In this document: positions 8,715 through 17,541 of the stretch, piece after piece | How positions within the stretch are numbered: position 1 is the stretch's first letter | Layout of the letters: the number at the start of each line of letters is the position of its first letter | DNA from: an uncultured Lachnospiraceae bacterium | GTDB taxonomy: Bacteria; Bacillota; Clostridia; Lachnospirales; Lachnospiraceae | DNA: 64,000 bases | NCBI GenBank assembly: GCA_902779355.1 | Contig: CACZBF010000010.1 | Coordinates: forward strand, 53,427 to 117,426 | Direction: 5' to 3' | Position numbers and translations under genes: made by a program | Notes under the pieces: model-generated | The model's database searches: none | Seen by the model: only the letters and a program-made list of their open reading frames with translations | What the model was told of the DNA's origin: nothing

Positions 8715-10547
8715 ATGTGTGGGATTGTAGGGTATATCGGAAAAAGTCAGGCAGCACCGATCCTTTTGGACGGGCTCTCGAAACTTGAGTATCGCGGCTA
8801 TGATTCTGCCGGGATGGCGGTCTATGACGGGACGGAGATTAAGATTGAAAAGGCGACGGGACGATTAAAAGTTTTGTCCGAATTGACACACGATGGTGAG
8901 ACGATGCCGGGTACGATCGGGATCGGGCATACCCGCTGGGCGACACACGGAGAGCCAAGTGACAGCAATGCGCATCCGCATTTCAATACAGACCGGACGA
9001 TCGCAGTGGTGCATAACGGCATCATCGAAAATTACCTGAAGCTCCGGACGACGCTGACGGAAAAGGGGTATCAGTTCTGCTCCGACACGGATACCGAGGT
9101 CGTTGCGCATTATCTGGATTATTATTACAAGAAGTATAAGGATCCGCTGACGGCGATCGTAAAAGTCATCCACCGTGTGGAGGGTGCGTATGCGCTGGGC
9201 ATCATTTTTGCGGATCATCCGGATCATGTCTATGCGGCGCGTAATGATTCGCCGTTGATCGTCGGAAAGGGAACGGACGGGAATCTCATTGCATCCGATG
9301 TTCCGGCCGTGCTGAAATATACGCGGGATGTCTATTTTATTGAAAACGGCGAGATTGCGGTTCTGACAGGTGAAAACATCGATTTTTACAACGTGGACGG
9401 CGATCCGGTCGAGAAGGAGTCCCGTCACATTGACTGGGATGAGAGCGCAGCGGAAAAGGGCGGTTACGAGCATTTCATGCTGAAGGAAATGTATGAGCAG
9501 CCGAAGACCGTGCGTGATACGCTGGCGCCGCGGGTAAAGGACGGACAGGTCGAGATCGAAGAGCTCGGCATGACGGAGGAAGAGATCAAAGCCGTAGAGC
9601 GTGTCCATATCGTGGCCTGCGGGTCGGCATATCATACCGGTGTCACCGGGAAATATGTGATCGAAGGGATGGCCAGGATTCCGGTGGAAGTGGATCTGGC
9701 GTCTGAGTTCCGGTACAGAGATCCGCTGCTGAACGAACATGATCTGGTCATTGTCATCAGCCAGTCCGGTGAAACGATGGATTCGCTGGCGGCACTGCGC
9801 GAAGCAAAGAAAAGAGGCATCATGACGCTTGGGATCGTGAATGTTGTCGGGAGTTCCATCGCAAGAGAAGCGGACAAAGTCATGTACACCTGGGCGGGAC
9901 CGGAGATCGCGGTTGCGACCACAAAAGCATACAGCGCGCAGCTGATCGCACTTTACCTTCTGGCAATGAAGTTTGCGGAGGTCAGAGGGACCGTGACAAA
10001 AGAGGAGATCGACGGGATGATCCGCGACTTGAAACGTTTGCCGGCCCAGATTGAGCTGCTCCTCAACAACAAGGAACGAATTCAGAAGTTTGCGAACCGG
10101 TATGTGGCAGCGAGAGAGATCTTTTTCATCGGGCGCGGCATCGATTATGCGATCGCGATGGAGGGGTCGTTGAAGCTGAAAGAGATTTCCTACATCCATT
10201 CGGAGGCCTATGCAGCCGGCGAGTTAAAGCACGGTACAATTTCGCTCATCGAGGATGGGACGCTTGTGGCTGCGATCGCGACGCAGGACGGGCTGTTTAA
10301 GAAAACCTTGAGCAACATGGTGGAAGTCAAGACGCGCGGGGCTTTTGTGCTGGCCGTGACGAATGAAGGCAACACCGAGATTGAGAAAGCGGCGGATTAT
10401 GTGATCTATATCCCGCAGACGAATCCGTACTTTGCGGATTCCCTTGCGATCGTGCCCCTGCAGCTGTTTGCATACTATGTATCCGTCGGGAAGGGCTGCG
10501 ACGTGGATAAGCCGCGGAATCTGGCAAAATCGGTAACGGTGGAATGA
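8715..10547 (+). CDS. glmS: Glutamine--fructose-6-phosphate aminotransferase GlmS
   Basis: GlmS makes glucosamine-6-phosphate, the first committed precursor of peptidoglycan and many surface glycans. The 610 residues begin CGIVGYIGK after the initiator Met, with Cys as the N-terminal nucleophile, and continue LEYRGYDSAG and GIGHTRWATHGEPS in the glutaminase half. Two SIS domains follow (VACGSAYHTG, ISQSGETMDSLAAL, GSLKLKEISYIHSEAYAAGELKHG), and the C-terminus KPRNLAKSVTVE is canonical. ATG 8715 is chosen over the upstream open frame because Cys must follow Met and GAGGAG precedes it. It overlaps the protease gene by ATGA. Confidence 0.98.
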   Translation: MCGIVGYIGKSQAAPILLDGLSKLEYRGYDSAGMAVYDGTEIKIEKATGRLKVLSELTHDGETMPGTIGIGHTRWATHGEPSDSNAHPHFNTDRTIAVVHNGIIENYLKLRTTLTEKGYQFCSDTDTEVVAHYLDYYYKKYKDPLTAIVKVIHRVEGAYALGIIFADHPDHVYAARNDSPLIVGKGTDGNLIASDVPAVLKYTRDVYFIENGEIAVLTGENIDFYNVDGDPVEKESRHIDWDESAAEKGGYEHFMLKEMYEQPKTVRDTLAPRVKDGQVEIEELGMTEEEIKAVERVHIVACGSAYHTGVTGKYVIEGMARIPVEVDLASEFRYRDPLLNEHDLVIVISQSGETMDSLAALREAKKRGIMTLGIVNVVGSSIAREADKVMYTWAGPEIAVATTKAYSAQLIALYLLAMKFAEVRGTVTKEEIDGMIRDLKRLPAQIELLLNNKERIQKFANRYVAAREIFFIGRGIDYAIAMEGSLKLKEISYIHSEAYAAGELKHGTISLIEDGTLVAAIATQDGLFKKTLSNMVEVKTRGAFVLAVTNEGNTEIEKAADYVIYIPQTNPYFADSLAIVPLQLFAYYVSVGKGCDVDKPRNLAKSVTVE

Positions 10548-11833
10548 AAAAGTTTGGCAAGACGTTATTAAAAACATTTGCGATCGCGCTCGTGTTCGGA
10601 ATTGTGGCTGCCTCTGCTTTTGGCGGGGTGACCTACTTTCTGGGAGAGCAGTTCGACATCACGCCGTTTGTGATCCGTGAAAGCGCAGATACGGAAGAAA
10701 GCGTAGAGACGGCAGAAGAAGAGGCAGTCGGAGAAGTCACTGAGCAGGAGGTTGGAGAAGTCCAGACGCAGGGAGAAGAGACATCGCCGGCCTCTGACCC
10801 GGGATCTGCGCAGGTCGCTGTTGCAGCGCCGACGGGGAAGAGCGACGCAGATATGGTGGAAGAAGTGATGCCTGCGATCGTGGCGATCACGACCCTCAGC
10901 ACGGTGGAATACAGCACGATCTGGGGAGAGCGTGGCACTTATGACAGTGAGAGCGCCGGCTCCGGGATTCTGCTGCGGCAGGATGAAGACAACCTCTATA
11001 TTGCGACCAATGCGCATGTGGTGGATGGCGCAGAGACCTTAGTGGTACAGTTTATTGACGGGGCCGATGCGGAAGGGAGAGTACGCGGGTCTGACACATC
11101 AAGAGATTTGGCTGTTGTGGAAGTGCCGGTTTCTCAGATCGGATCGGACACATTGTCTGCGATCCGCATGGCGGCGATCGGCGACAGTGAGGCGCTTCGC
11201 GTGGGAGATCCGGCGATCGCAATCGGAAATGCACTCGGCTATGGGCAGTCCATTACAAAGGGTGTCATCAGCGCGCTGGATCGAGAGGTCACGGCGAGAG
11301 ACAGTCAATCCGGGATCTCCATCATGAACCACTGCATCCAGACGGATGCGGCGATCAACCCCGGCAATTCCGGCGGAGCGCTGCTCAATGCCAATGGAGA
11401 AGTAGTCGGGATCAACGAGATCAAATACATGAGCACGGATGTCGAAGGGATCGGTTATGCGATCCCGATGGCGACGGCCATGCCCGTGATCGATCAGATC
11501 ATCGCGGAGGAGAAAGTGCCGGAGGAACGTGCAGCGTTTCTCGGGATCCAGGGCATTGAGATCACAAAAGAGGATGCCGATCGTTACGGGATGCCGCTCG
11601 GGATCTATCTGGCCCAGGTGGTGGAAGGATCTGCTGCGGATCAGGCCGGCTTGCAGACCGGCGATATCCTGACGGCAATCGGAGACACCGAAGTGACGGA
11701 TCAGCAGACCCTGACCCGTACGATGGGTACGTATGCGGCCGGCGATACGACGACCCTGACCTATATGCGTTCGAACGACGGACAATATGTGGAGCATCAG
11801 ACGAAAGTGACGTTCGGCAGCAGAAACGATTAA
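10544..11833 (+). CDS. Membrane-anchored HtrA/DegP-type serine protease with PDZ domain
   Basis: A quality-control protease expected to act on misfolded proteins outside the membrane. The 429-residue protein has an N-terminal membrane anchor (about 10-32), an acidic linker, a trypsin-like domain with the triad His (NAHVVDG, about 158), Asp (SRDLAVVEV, about 188) and Ser (NPGNSGGAL, about 276), and one C-terminal PDZ domain (about 330-425). It is coupled to glmS by an ATGA overlap. Its place in an envelope-glycan operon suggests surveillance of secreted or membrane proteins; no specific substrate can be inferred. Confidence 0.92.
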   Translation: MKKFGKTLLKTFAIALVFGIVAASAFGGVTYFLGEQFDITPFVIRESADTEESVETAEEEAVGEVTEQEVGEVQTQGEETSPASDPGSAQVAVAAPTGKSDADMVEEVMPAIVAITTLSTVEYSTIWGERGTYDSESAGSGILLRQDEDNLYIATNAHVVDGAETLVVQFIDGADAEGRVRGSDTSRDLAVVEVPVSQIGSDTLSAIRMAAIGDSEALRVGDPAIAIGNALGYGQSITKGVISALDREVTARDSQSGISIMNHCIQTDAAINPGNSGGALLNANGEVVGINEIKYMSTDVEGIGYAIPMATAMPVIDQIIAEEKVPEERAAFLGIQGIEITKEDADRYGMPLGIYLAQVVEGSAADQAGLQTGDILTAIGDTEVTDQQTLTRTMGTYAAGDTTTLTYMRSNDGQYVEHQTKVTFGSRND

Positions 11834-11880
11834 GAAAGATCAAAAGTGAAAAGAACAGAAATAGAGAAAGAGGAAACCGT

Positions 11881-12876
11881 ATGAAGAACAGAAAAAAAGT
11901 GGTGACATTTCTGGCGATCCTGATGGCAACAGTCATCGGACTGGCAGTCGTGATGAGTGCGCTGTTTCTCGTCAGTCTGAGAAGAGACCGTGCATTGGCG
12001 GAGCAGATCACGGCGATGTCCACGGAGATCTCGCAGCTGAATGAAAAAGTCGCTGCCCTGACGGGGTCCGATATGACGAAAGGCACGGAGAATCCGACGG
12101 GAGCAGAGGCTGTGGTGCCGACAGAGGCTGCGACGGAGGCTGCGACCGAAGCGGAGACAGAGGGCTACAAGGGGATGTACGATCCCGACACCTTTAACTA
12201 TCTCGCGCTCGGCAACAGTATCACCAAGCATACCGTCTGCGATTACTGGTGGGGCACTTGGGGCATGGCTGCGACCAAGGCAGAGAAAGACTATCCGCAC
12301 CTTCTGGCAGGGAAGCTTGCAAATTATTTCGGACCGGTGACGATGCAGATCCTCAACATTTCCACCTGGGAGACGCAAAGCTATGACCGCGCGCAGACTT
12401 TAACGCTTCTGGATAATTATCTGGATGATACGTTAAATCTCGTCACAATCCAGCTCGGCGAGGATTGCTACGATATGACGACCTTTGAAAATGACTATAT
12501 CGAGCTTATACGTTACATCCAGGCCCGCGCGCCGAACGCACATATCATGGTGCTTGGCGATGTCTGGAATTTCCCGCCGAGAGACGAGTTGAAGATGGCG
12601 GCCTGCGTCAAGGCCGGTGTCCCGTATGTGGACCTGACGGAGATCCGGGATAACCCGGCATACCAGTGTGGACTCGGTACGGTTGTATATGGAGACGACG
12701 GACAACAGCATACGGTGGAACACGCCGGTGCAGCAAAGCATCCCGGCGACTCCGGTCATCAGTACATGGCAGATAAGGCATATGCAGCATTAAATTATTG
12801 GGAAGACACAGCAGGCGCAACATCAGAAACGGTCGAGGCCGCGCAGCCGGCCGCCGATCAGGGTACCGCGCAATAA
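11881..12876 (+). CDS. Membrane-anchored SGNH/GDSL-hydrolase-like protein, copy 1
   Basis: The 331 residues have a membrane segment (about 10-32), a short coiled coil, a Glu/Ala/Thr linker and an extracellular domain starting FNYLALGNSITKH (about 103), which resembles SGNH block I with Ser as nucleophile. Near the C-terminus AAKHPGDSGHQYMA resembles block V with the catalytic His before Pro, but the usual Asp three residues ahead is Ala, and block III reads LGEDCYD rather than GxND. It is a paralogue of the gene at 20748. It may deacylate or acylate a surface glycan; reduced activity is also possible. ATG follows AGAGGAAA. Confidence 0.7.
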   Translation: MKNRKKVVTFLAILMATVIGLAVVMSALFLVSLRRDRALAEQITAMSTEISQLNEKVAALTGSDMTKGTENPTGAEAVVPTEAATEAATEAETEGYKGMYDPDTFNYLALGNSITKHTVCDYWWGTWGMAATKAEKDYPHLLAGKLANYFGPVTMQILNISTWETQSYDRAQTLTLLDNYLDDTLNLVTIQLGEDCYDMTTFENDYIELIRYIQARAPNAHIMVLGDVWNFPPRDELKMAACVKAGVPYVDLTEIRDNPAYQCGLGTVVYGDDGQQHTVEHAGAAKHPGDSGHQYMADKAYAALNYWEDTAGATSETVEAAQPAADQGTAQ

Positions 12877-12898
12877 GTGGATTGGCAGGGCAGAAGGT

Positions 12899-13831
12899 AT
12901 GAAGAAAAAGATCGTCGTAGCATTGGGACATGAAGCGCTCGGAAGGACGCTTCCGCAGCAGCAGGAAGCCGTCAAACGGACTGCAAAAGCACTGGCGGCG
13001 TTGGTATCGGATGATCTGAAGATCGTTGTGACACACAGCAACGGCCCGCAGGTGGGGATGATCCATGCAGCCATGAATGAATTCGGACGGAGCTACCCGG
13101 AATATACGATGGCGCCGATGTCCGTATGTTCGGCCATGAGCCAGGGTTATATCGGTTATGATCTTCAGAACGCGCTCCGGGAGGCACTTTTGTCCCGTGG
13201 GATTTACCGGACCGTTTCCACAATCCTGACGCAGGTGTGCGTAGATCCTTATGACGAGGCGTTTTACCATCCGACCAAGATCATCGGCCGCATCATGACG
13301 GCAGAAGAGGCCGAGATGGAAGAAAAGAAGGGTAACAGCGTGACCGAGGTGGAGGGAGGCTTCCGCCGGATCGTGGCAGCGCCGAAGCCCATTGATATCG
13401 TGGAATTGGATGCGATCCGTACCCTTGTTGAAGCGGATCAGATTGTGATCGCCTGCGGCGGCGGGGGTATTCCTGTCCTGATGCAGGGAGATCGGCTGAG
13501 AGGCGCCAGCGCCGTGATCGAAAAGGATCTTGCGGCCGGAAAATTGGCGGAGCTTCTGGAAGCGGATCTGTTTTTGATCCTGACCGGTGTGGAAAAGGTC
13601 TGCACGGGTTTTGAGACAGAGCAGGAGACGCCGATCGATACGATGACAACGGAAGAAGCAGCAAAGTATCTGGCTGCTGGTGAGTTCGGAGAAGGAACGA
13701 TGGAGCCGAAGATCGTAGCTGCCATGGGATTTATCGGAGATTCCGCGATCCGCAAAGCTGTGATCACGGATCCCTCTCATGCGGTGGAAGCGCTGCGGGG
13801 ACAGACCGGTACGACGATCGTAAAAGGTTAA
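12899..13831 (+). CDS. Carbamate kinase-like amino acid kinase
   Basis: Carbamate kinase makes ATP from carbamoyl phosphate and ADP. The 310 residues match it in HSNGPQVGM (near 42), the TQVCVDPYDEAF region, ACGGGGIPVL (near 183), IEKDLAAGKLAE (near 205) and TGVEKV. The first motif reads VALGHEALGRTLPQQ where most family members have GGNAL, so His-Glu replaces Gly-Asn in the phosphate-binding strand. No arginine deiminase or ornithine carbamoyltransferase gene is nearby; the neighbours are glycan genes, 22 and 12 bp away. The fold assignment is sure, the exact substrate less so. Confidence 0.82.
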   Translation: MKKKIVVALGHEALGRTLPQQQEAVKRTAKALAALVSDDLKIVVTHSNGPQVGMIHAAMNEFGRSYPEYTMAPMSVCSAMSQGYIGYDLQNALREALLSRGIYRTVSTILTQVCVDPYDEAFYHPTKIIGRIMTAEEAEMEEKKGNSVTEVEGGFRRIVAAPKPIDIVELDAIRTLVEADQIVIACGGGGIPVLMQGDRLRGASAVIEKDLAAGKLAELLEADLFLILTGVEKVCTGFETEQETPIDTMTTEEAAKYLAAGEFGEGTMEPKIVAAMGFIGDSAIRKAVITDPSHAVEALRGQTGTTIVKG

Positions 13832-13843
13832 AAGGAACACGCA

Positions 13844-14743
13844 ATGGCACAAAAGAAGGTGCAGATCTTATTGTCTGCTTACAACGGAGAAAAGTATATC
13901 CGGACACAGCTGGACAGCATCCTCGCCCAGACCTGGGAAAACCTTGAGATCCTGGTGCGGGATGATGGTTCCACCGATCAGACGTTGGAGATCCTCGCGG
14001 AGTACGAGAAGGAATACGCGAATGTGAAAGTCTATCGGGAATCGAATATCGGTCTCGTGCAGAGTTTTTTGAAACTGTTGACCTACAGCGATGCGGACTA
14101 CATCGGCTTTTCGGATCAGGACGATTTCTGGCTGCCGGAGAAGGTGGAACGAGCGGCGGAGAAGCTTGCCCCTTGTGCCGGACCTGCACTTTACTGCAGC
14201 AACCAGACGCTTGTGGACGATGATCTGAAGGAACTGCCGGGAGAGACTGTTCCGGAGCCGGTTCCGGGTTTCGGAAATGCCGTGATCGAGAGTATGTGTA
14301 CCGGCTGTACGGTACTGATGAACCGGGAACTCCGGGATATTGTGGTGAACAAGGGGATTCCTGCGCATGCAATCTGGCATGACTGGTGGTGCTACATGGT
14401 GGCGACCTATCTCGGCACGATGATCTTTGACAAAAACGCGTATATTCTGTACAGGCAGCACGCGGACAATGAGCTCGGCAGCAGTCGTTCCGCATGGCAG
14501 ATGATCAAAAACAAATGGGATTTTCTGAAGAAAACCAGAGGGTGTCTCGGCGCGCAGCTGAAGGACTTTCAGGCGCGGTTCCGGGGGATCCCGGAAAAGG
14601 ATGCGCTCGTTGACCTTTTGCTTGCGTCCGAGCATAGTATCGGCGCAAGATGGAAACTGGTTTTCAAAAAGGAAATCTATCGCCAGAAGCCGTTGGATCA
14701 GGTGGTGGTGCGCTTTCTTTATCTTTGTAACAAGATGCTTTAA
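13844..14743 (+). CDS. Family 2 glycosyltransferase, rhamnosyltransferase-like
   Basis: A 299-residue GT-A fold enzyme that probably adds a sugar to a lipid-linked surface glycan on the cytoplasmic face. It starts VQILLSAYNGEKYIRTQLDSI and has RDDGSTDQTLEIL (near 42) and the metal-binding FSDQDDFWLPEKVE (near 90). HDWWCYMVATYLG (near 180) resembles the acceptor-side segment of rhamnosyltransferases of streptococcal polysaccharide clusters. No membrane segment is seen. AAGGA lies ahead of the ATG, and gaps to both neighbours are 11-12 bp. Confidence 0.88.
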   Translation: MAQKKVQILLSAYNGEKYIRTQLDSILAQTWENLEILVRDDGSTDQTLEILAEYEKEYANVKVYRESNIGLVQSFLKLLTYSDADYIGFSDQDDFWLPEKVERAAEKLAPCAGPALYCSNQTLVDDDLKELPGETVPEPVPGFGNAVIESMCTGCTVLMNRELRDIVVNKGIPAHAIWHDWWCYMVATYLGTMIFDKNAYILYRQHADNELGSSRSAWQMIKNKWDFLKKTRGCLGAQLKDFQARFRGIPEKDALVDLLLASEHSIGARWKLVFKKEIYRQKPLDQVVVRFLYLCNKML

Positions 14744-14754
14744 AAAGGATTTTT

Positions 14755-16158
14755 ATGTTATTCTCGTCAATGTTCTTTCTCTGGGTATTTCTGCCGATTG
14801 TGCTGATCTTATCCAGGATCATCAAAAAGGGTGGGCAGAATCTTCTGCTCCTGATCGCAAGTCTGGTCTTTTACGCATGGGGCGAGCCTCGCTACATTGT
14901 GCTGATGCTCCTTGCGATTGTCTGCAACTGGCTGATCGTGCTTTTGATGGCACGCTTCCCCAAAGCGAAAAAGCTCTTGCTGGTGCTGACCGTGTTTTTC
15001 AACGTCGGCATGCTCGGCATCTTCAAATATACGGATTTTGTGATCAATATCATCAACCGCATTGCCAATCAGGAGGTGTTTGCGCCGGCGGAGATTGCGC
15101 TGCCGATCGGCATTTCCTTTTTCACGTTCCAGGCGATGAGTTATGTTTTTGATTATTATCGCGGCGAGTATCCGGAAGAGAAAAACATCCTGAATGTCGC
15201 GCTTTACATCTCCTTTTTTCCGCAGCTGATCGCGGGTCCCATCGTCAAATATAAAGATATCCGCGCTCAGATTCATGACCGACAGATGACGCCCGAAAAG
15301 ACAGCGCTCGGCATCCGACGGTTTATCTACGGCCTAGGCAAAAAGGTGCTGATCGCAAATACAATCGCTTACGGCGTTGATCAGATCTACGGATTGCAGC
15401 CCATGTATATCACCGGAAAAATGGCGTGGGTCGCGGCGATCGGATACATGCTGCAGATCTATTATGACTTTTCGGGGTATTCCGATATGGCGATCGGACT
15501 TTCCAAAATGTTCGGCTTCAGCATCACGGAAAACTTCCGTTACCCTTATGTATCCACTTCCATTCAGGAATTTTGGAGACGCTGGCATATTTCGCTCGGT
15601 GCCTGGTTTCGCGAGTATGTCTATATCCCGCTCGGCGGCAATCGCAAAGGGCAGGGGCGCACCTATCTGAACATCCTGATCGTTTTTGCGATCACAGGCC
15701 TCTGGCATGGAGCGGACGCTGCGTTCATTGTCTGGGGGCTATGGCACGGAATCCTGCAAGTGATCGAGCGGATCGGATGGGGGAAAGTCCTCCGGAAATG
15801 TCCGCCGCTCGGATGGATCTACACGAGTCTGGCCGTCATGATCGGGTGGATCCTGTTTCGCGTTGTGAATGTGGAAATGACGATTGAGATGCTGAAAAGA
15901 CTCTTCCAGCCATGGCTGTACACTTTAAGTGCCTACTCCATCTGGGAGCTCATCACCCATCGTATGGTGGTTGCGATGATCGTCGGCATCCTCCTGATGG
16001 GGCCGCTGCAGATGCTCTTCCAGCGGTTCTTCCAGAAAGCATTCAAATATATCCGCTACGGCTGGCTGGACATGGTATTTTGCGGCGTGGTCTTCTTCCT
16101 CTCAATCCTGAGCCTCGCCGCTAACACATACAACCCGTTTATCTACTTCCGGTTTTAA
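14755..16158 (+). CDS. MBOAT-family O-acyltransferase, AlgI/DltB-like
   Basis: A 467-residue polytopic membrane protein of the MBOAT family, which passes acyl groups from the cytoplasm to a partner that loads them on extracellular glycans. Family marks are LVFYAWGEPRY (near 38), PIGISFFTFQAMSYVFDYYRG, FFPQLIAGPIVKY, FRYPYVSTSIQEFWRRWHISLG and the catalytic-His region ITGLWHGADAAFIVWGLWHG (near 312). AlgI and DltB pairs work with an SGNH-like partner; the DHHW protein 168 bp downstream is the obvious candidate. ATG follows AAAGGA. Confidence 0.93.
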   Translation: MLFSSMFFLWVFLPIVLILSRIIKKGGQNLLLLIASLVFYAWGEPRYIVLMLLAIVCNWLIVLLMARFPKAKKLLLVLTVFFNVGMLGIFKYTDFVINIINRIANQEVFAPAEIALPIGISFFTFQAMSYVFDYYRGEYPEEKNILNVALYISFFPQLIAGPIVKYKDIRAQIHDRQMTPEKTALGIRRFIYGLGKKVLIANTIAYGVDQIYGLQPMYITGKMAWVAAIGYMLQIYYDFSGYSDMAIGLSKMFGFSITENFRYPYVSTSIQEFWRRWHISLGAWFREYVYIPLGGNRKGQGRTYLNILIVFAITGLWHGADAAFIVWGLWHGILQVIERIGWGKVLRKCPPLGWIYTSLAVMIGWILFRVVNVEMTIEMLKRLFQPWLYTLSAYSIWELITHRMVVAMIVGILLMGPLQMLFQRFFQKAFKYIRYGWLDMVFCGVVFFLSILSLAANTYNPFIYFRF

Positions 16159-16170
16159 TTACAGCCGGAG

Positions 16171-16302
16171 CATAAGGCGTCAATCCTTTAGAGCAGAACC
16201 TTGGAAAACGTCGGTTCTTAATGAGTGTCTTTTACTCATTTAGAACCGCAACGTTTTCCTCAGAGCGAGAGCGTTTCTGCGAGAAAGGATTGACGGCTTA
16301 TG
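16171..16302. repeat. 132-bp imperfect inverted repeat between MBOAT and DHHW genes
   Basis: The outer arms 16171-16189 and 16284-16302 pair at 18 of 19 positions. The inner arms 16203-16226 and 16234-16259 pair nearly completely around a 7-nt loop. Together they can fold into one long hairpin. The sequence does not match the GGGTCAAA elements elsewhere in the window. It may be a small palindromic element or an mRNA structure that protects or separates the two halves of the operon. Confidence 0.75.
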
Positions 16303-16325
16303 CGACTACTGAGTAAGGAGAATAG

Positions 16326-17447
16326 ATGAGTACAAAACGTGCCCTTGCATGGAGAATGATGTTTCTTTGTTTTTTGATCGTCCCGACGATTTTGTATGTG
16401 GCCGTGAAAGACAAACTCCCTGCGATGGATTATGAAAACAAAGCGAAAATGGGATTTCCGGTGTTCACGGGGGTGAATTATGAAAGCTACCCGAGCAGTC
16501 TGACGGTATACTATGACGAGAATCTGCCGTTCCGGAATCAGATGGTGGCGCTCAATAACTATGGGTTGTACAGTATCTTCCGGGATTCCGCGTCGAGCCG
16601 TGTGCTGCTGGGAAAGAACAATTTCATGTTCTACAATGATCCGAACGACGGCACGGATGTGATGGATTACAAAGGGTTTGCTTATTTTTCACCGGACCAT
16701 CTGGCACAGGTGACAAATAACCTGCTGGAGACGGCGCGTATCCTGAATGAAAAGGGATGTGAATTCTGGGTTTTGATCGTGCCTGATAAGGACCACGTTT
16801 ATAGTGAGAATATGCCGGACTACATCCTCGGCCCGAACTACTCCAGGGCATCGGGCCTGATGCAGTTTTTGTCGGAGAATACGGATTTGAATGTCATCTA
16901 TCCGTTGCCGGAGCTTCTCGTGCAGAAGGAAGAAAACGAAGACCAGATGCTGTATTATCATTATGATACGCATTGGAACGACCTTGGCGCTTATGTCGGC
17001 GTGAAGCAGTTTCTGGACGCCATGGGAATGCCGTCCTCGTCGCTTTGGGAGTTGACCCTGACAGAAAACAACAAATCGGAATATGATCTCGCTGATCTTC
17101 TTTGTATCCGTGCGTTTCTCCATGATGATGAAGGATATGATATTGAGGATCCGGAGTGGGAGGAAGCAACCCTTGTGGAAGAATCGGAGTTCGGCACCGT
17201 GCGTTACTTTTCGGATAATGAAGCAGCCGACCCGAGAAAAGTGCTCTTCATCCGTGATTCGTTTGGTGAGCAGGCACTCCCCTATTTTGCAAGGCATTTT
17301 AAAGAGACGGTCTCCGAGCGTCGTGACCATTCGTTTGTCTTTGCGACGCAGGACGAAATCTTCGAGCGTGAGCAGCCTGATATCTTCGTCATGGAGATTG
17401 CTGAGCGCTACCTTGGCTTCTTCCTTTCCTGGAGGTATTTCCAATAA
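16326..17447 (+). CDS. DHHW/AlgX-like SGNH-fold protein, probable MBOAT partner
   Basis: The 373-residue protein has an N-terminal membrane segment (about 8-27) and an extracellular domain with YDENLPFRNQMVALNN, LLGKNNFMFYND and the Asp-His pair in HYDTHWNDLGAY (near 217), plus the nucleophile-type segment LFIRDSFGEQALPYF (near 328). These are the features of DHHW and AlgJ/AlgX-type O-acetyltransferases. In alginate and teichoic-acid systems such proteins take the acyl group from an MBOAT partner, and one is encoded just upstream. AAGGAG precedes the ATG. A bidirectional terminator follows. Confidence 0.85.
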   Translation: MSTKRALAWRMMFLCFLIVPTILYVAVKDKLPAMDYENKAKMGFPVFTGVNYESYPSSLTVYYDENLPFRNQMVALNNYGLYSIFRDSASSRVLLGKNNFMFYNDPNDGTDVMDYKGFAYFSPDHLAQVTNNLLETARILNEKGCEFWVLIVPDKDHVYSENMPDYILGPNYSRASGLMQFLSENTDLNVIYPLPELLVQKEENEDQMLYYHYDTHWNDLGAYVGVKQFLDAMGMPSSSLWELTLTENNKSEYDLADLLCIRAFLHDDEGYDIEDPEWEEATLVEESEFGTVRYFSDNEAADPRKVLFIRDSFGEQALPYFARHFKETVSERRDHSFVFATQDEIFEREQPDIFVMEIAERYLGFFLSWRYFQ

Positions 17448-17485
17448 GGACTGCCCCGGCAGCAAGTCGAATAGAGCGCATAAAT

Positions 17486-17521
17486 AAAAGACCATGCCAA
17501 AATTGCGGCATGGTCTTTTTT
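17486..17521. terminator. Bidirectional intrinsic terminator
   Basis: AAAAGACCATGCC (17486-17498) pairs with GGCATGGTCTTTT (17507-17519) with an 8-nt loop. There is a T-run on the + strand and, through the complementary A-run, on the minus strand. It sits between the convergent ends of the DHHW gene and the 309-residue protein gene, so it can serve both. Confidence 0.9.
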
Positions 17522-17541
17522 GGAGAAATGTATAATGAAGT

